From Pseudomonas fluorescens (GTDB taxonomy: Bacteria; Pseudomonadota; Gammaproteobacteria; Pseudomonadales; Pseudomonadaceae), in assembly GCF_900215245.1 (NCBI RefSeq), contig NZ_LT907842.1, positions 4,712,001-4,776,000 of the forward strand: a DNA stretch of 64,000 bases. The letters are read 5' to 3'. Shown piece by piece: positions 63,391-64,000 of the stretch (within the stretch, counting starts at the first letter, position 1; each line of letters begins with the position of its first letter). The translations under genes were made by a program, and so were the position numbers. The notes under the pieces were generated by a model, which saw only the letters and a program-made list of their open reading frames with translations, searched no databases and was not told where the DNA came from.

Positions 63391-64000
63391 TCATACCCCC
63401 AGCGCTTGCATGCATTCATCCATTGAGCGTTGCTGCGTCTCGCCATACAGCTTCAATTCATCAATCGTCTGGCGGCCCAGTGCCGTTTCGAACTCAGCCT
63501 GATTCGATGTGGCTGCATAGTGACTTTGCGCGGCATCGCCCAGGTTCGACTGGAAGATCCCCGCCGCACTCACCGGCAGAAAGTCTTCATACACCAACGG
63601 TTCGACATCCACGTGCCCGGCAGCAATCAACGCCTCCAGCGTTCGCGGTTGGTCGGCCTGGCCGCGTGCCGCCAAGCCTTGTGCAGTGGCGAAGTAGCGG
63701 AAGTACGCGAGGCCCTGTTCACGCATTTGCGCGTGGTTATCGGGGAAGGCCTGGAAGTGTTGCTCCATCAACGTCACATAGCGTGCCGCGTTGCCCTCAT
63801 TCGGCAACGCGCCCAGTTCGTCGCGCGCCGCGTTCAGCAGTTGGTCGTACAGGGCGCGGCCTTTGGGGGTCAGTGCCACACCGCGCTGTTCAATTTCGCC
63901 GAAGCGTGCGCTGTGGCTGCCTTGGGCGTCGGTGAAGGCGATGGGCTCGTCGAGGGCCTTGAAGCTGGTCTGGCGCAGCAGGATCGGGCACTCGCGGCGT
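63391..64000 (-). CDS. hglS: 2-oxoadipate dioxygenase/decarboxylase HglS-like (DUF1338), 5' end outside the window
   Basis: The visible 202 C-terminal codons begin RRECPILLRQTSFKALDEP and include HSARFGEIEQRGVALTPKGR, a hallmark of the YdcJ/HglS family. HglS converts 2-oxoadipate to D-2-hydroxyglutarate in D-lysine catabolism of pseudomonads, using one Fe(II). The Glu in the FGEIEQRG segment belongs to the metal-site region known from the family. The rest of the gene and its start lie past 64000, so completeness cannot be judged. Confidence 0.8.
   Translation of the reverse strand, partial: RRECPILLRQTSFKALDEPIAFTDAQGSHSARFGEIEQRGVALTPKGRALYDQLLNAARDELGALPNEGNAARYVTLMEQHFQAFPDNHAQMREQGLAYFRYFATAQGLAARGQADQPRTLEALIAAGHVDVEPLVYEDFLPVSAAGIFQSNLGDAAQSHYAATSNQAEFETALGRQTIDELKLYGETQQRSMDECMQALGV

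Overview
The window reads as chromosome of a fluorescent Pseudomonas (P. fluorescens group). The signs are high-GC housekeeping DNA, GTGGGAGC-type REP/REPIN hairpins between genes, an OprD porin, paired GNAT genes, a DUF3077-type protein, an HglS/YdcJ-type lysine catabolism gene and the lexA2-imuA-imuB-dnaE2 mutasome cassette. This is judged from gene content and repeats, not from a database search.

Layout. 1-5.9 kb: end of a MetI-like permease; a MocR-type regulator divergent from rubredoxin, a TIM-barrel isomerase and a LysE exporter; then a MASE2-GGDEF diguanylate cyclase and a secreted M20 peptidase. 6.0-13.9 kb (minus strand): an Rhs polymorphic toxin with an RNase A-like tip and CdiI-type immunity gene, followed by two displaced orphan tips that repeat the core-encoding DNA. 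14.2-21.1 kb: pirin, an MscS channel with a cyclic-nucleotide domain, SDR/HxlR pair, LysE, AraC, two GNATs and a DUF3077-like protein. 21.1-26.1 kb: an AT-rich island with a 1037-residue calcineurin-type metallophosphoesterase fused to a NACHT/STAND NTPase, then an attC-like hairpin and a secreted TPR protein. It is followed by a Cys-rich repeat protein and a frameshifted remnant of an NCS1 permease. 27.3-31.8 kb: a three-gene unit of RraA-like protein, D-2-hydroxyacid dehydrogenase and a PEP-carboxylase-like protein lacking the usual catalytic motifs. 32.4-50.6 kb: ordinary accessory metabolism and stress genes, including a SCO/PCuAC copper operon, OprD, a ClpP-like protease, DJ-1, DUF4142, a DeoR regulator beside a flavin 2-hydroxyacid dehydrogenase, a second diguanylate cyclase, a NudK-like hydrolase and a secreted lipase-like protein. 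50.6-56.4 kb: lexA2-imuA-imuB-dnaE2, overlapping and apparently controlled by a GTAC-N4-GTAC operator lying on the promoter. 56.5-64 kb: a hybrid histidine kinase overlapping a UvrA2-like ATPase, transketolase, a DUF465 protein and the 3' part of hglS.

The three parts most worth follow-up are the metallophosphoesterase-NACHT gene as a candidate single-gene anti-phage or nucleotide-signal system; the Rhs locus with its stored tips, one of which looks like a toxin-less fusion to an immunity-like domain; and the PEP-carboxylase-like operon, whose lead enzyme probably does a different reaction. No rRNA, tRNA, CRISPR array or complete transposase was found.
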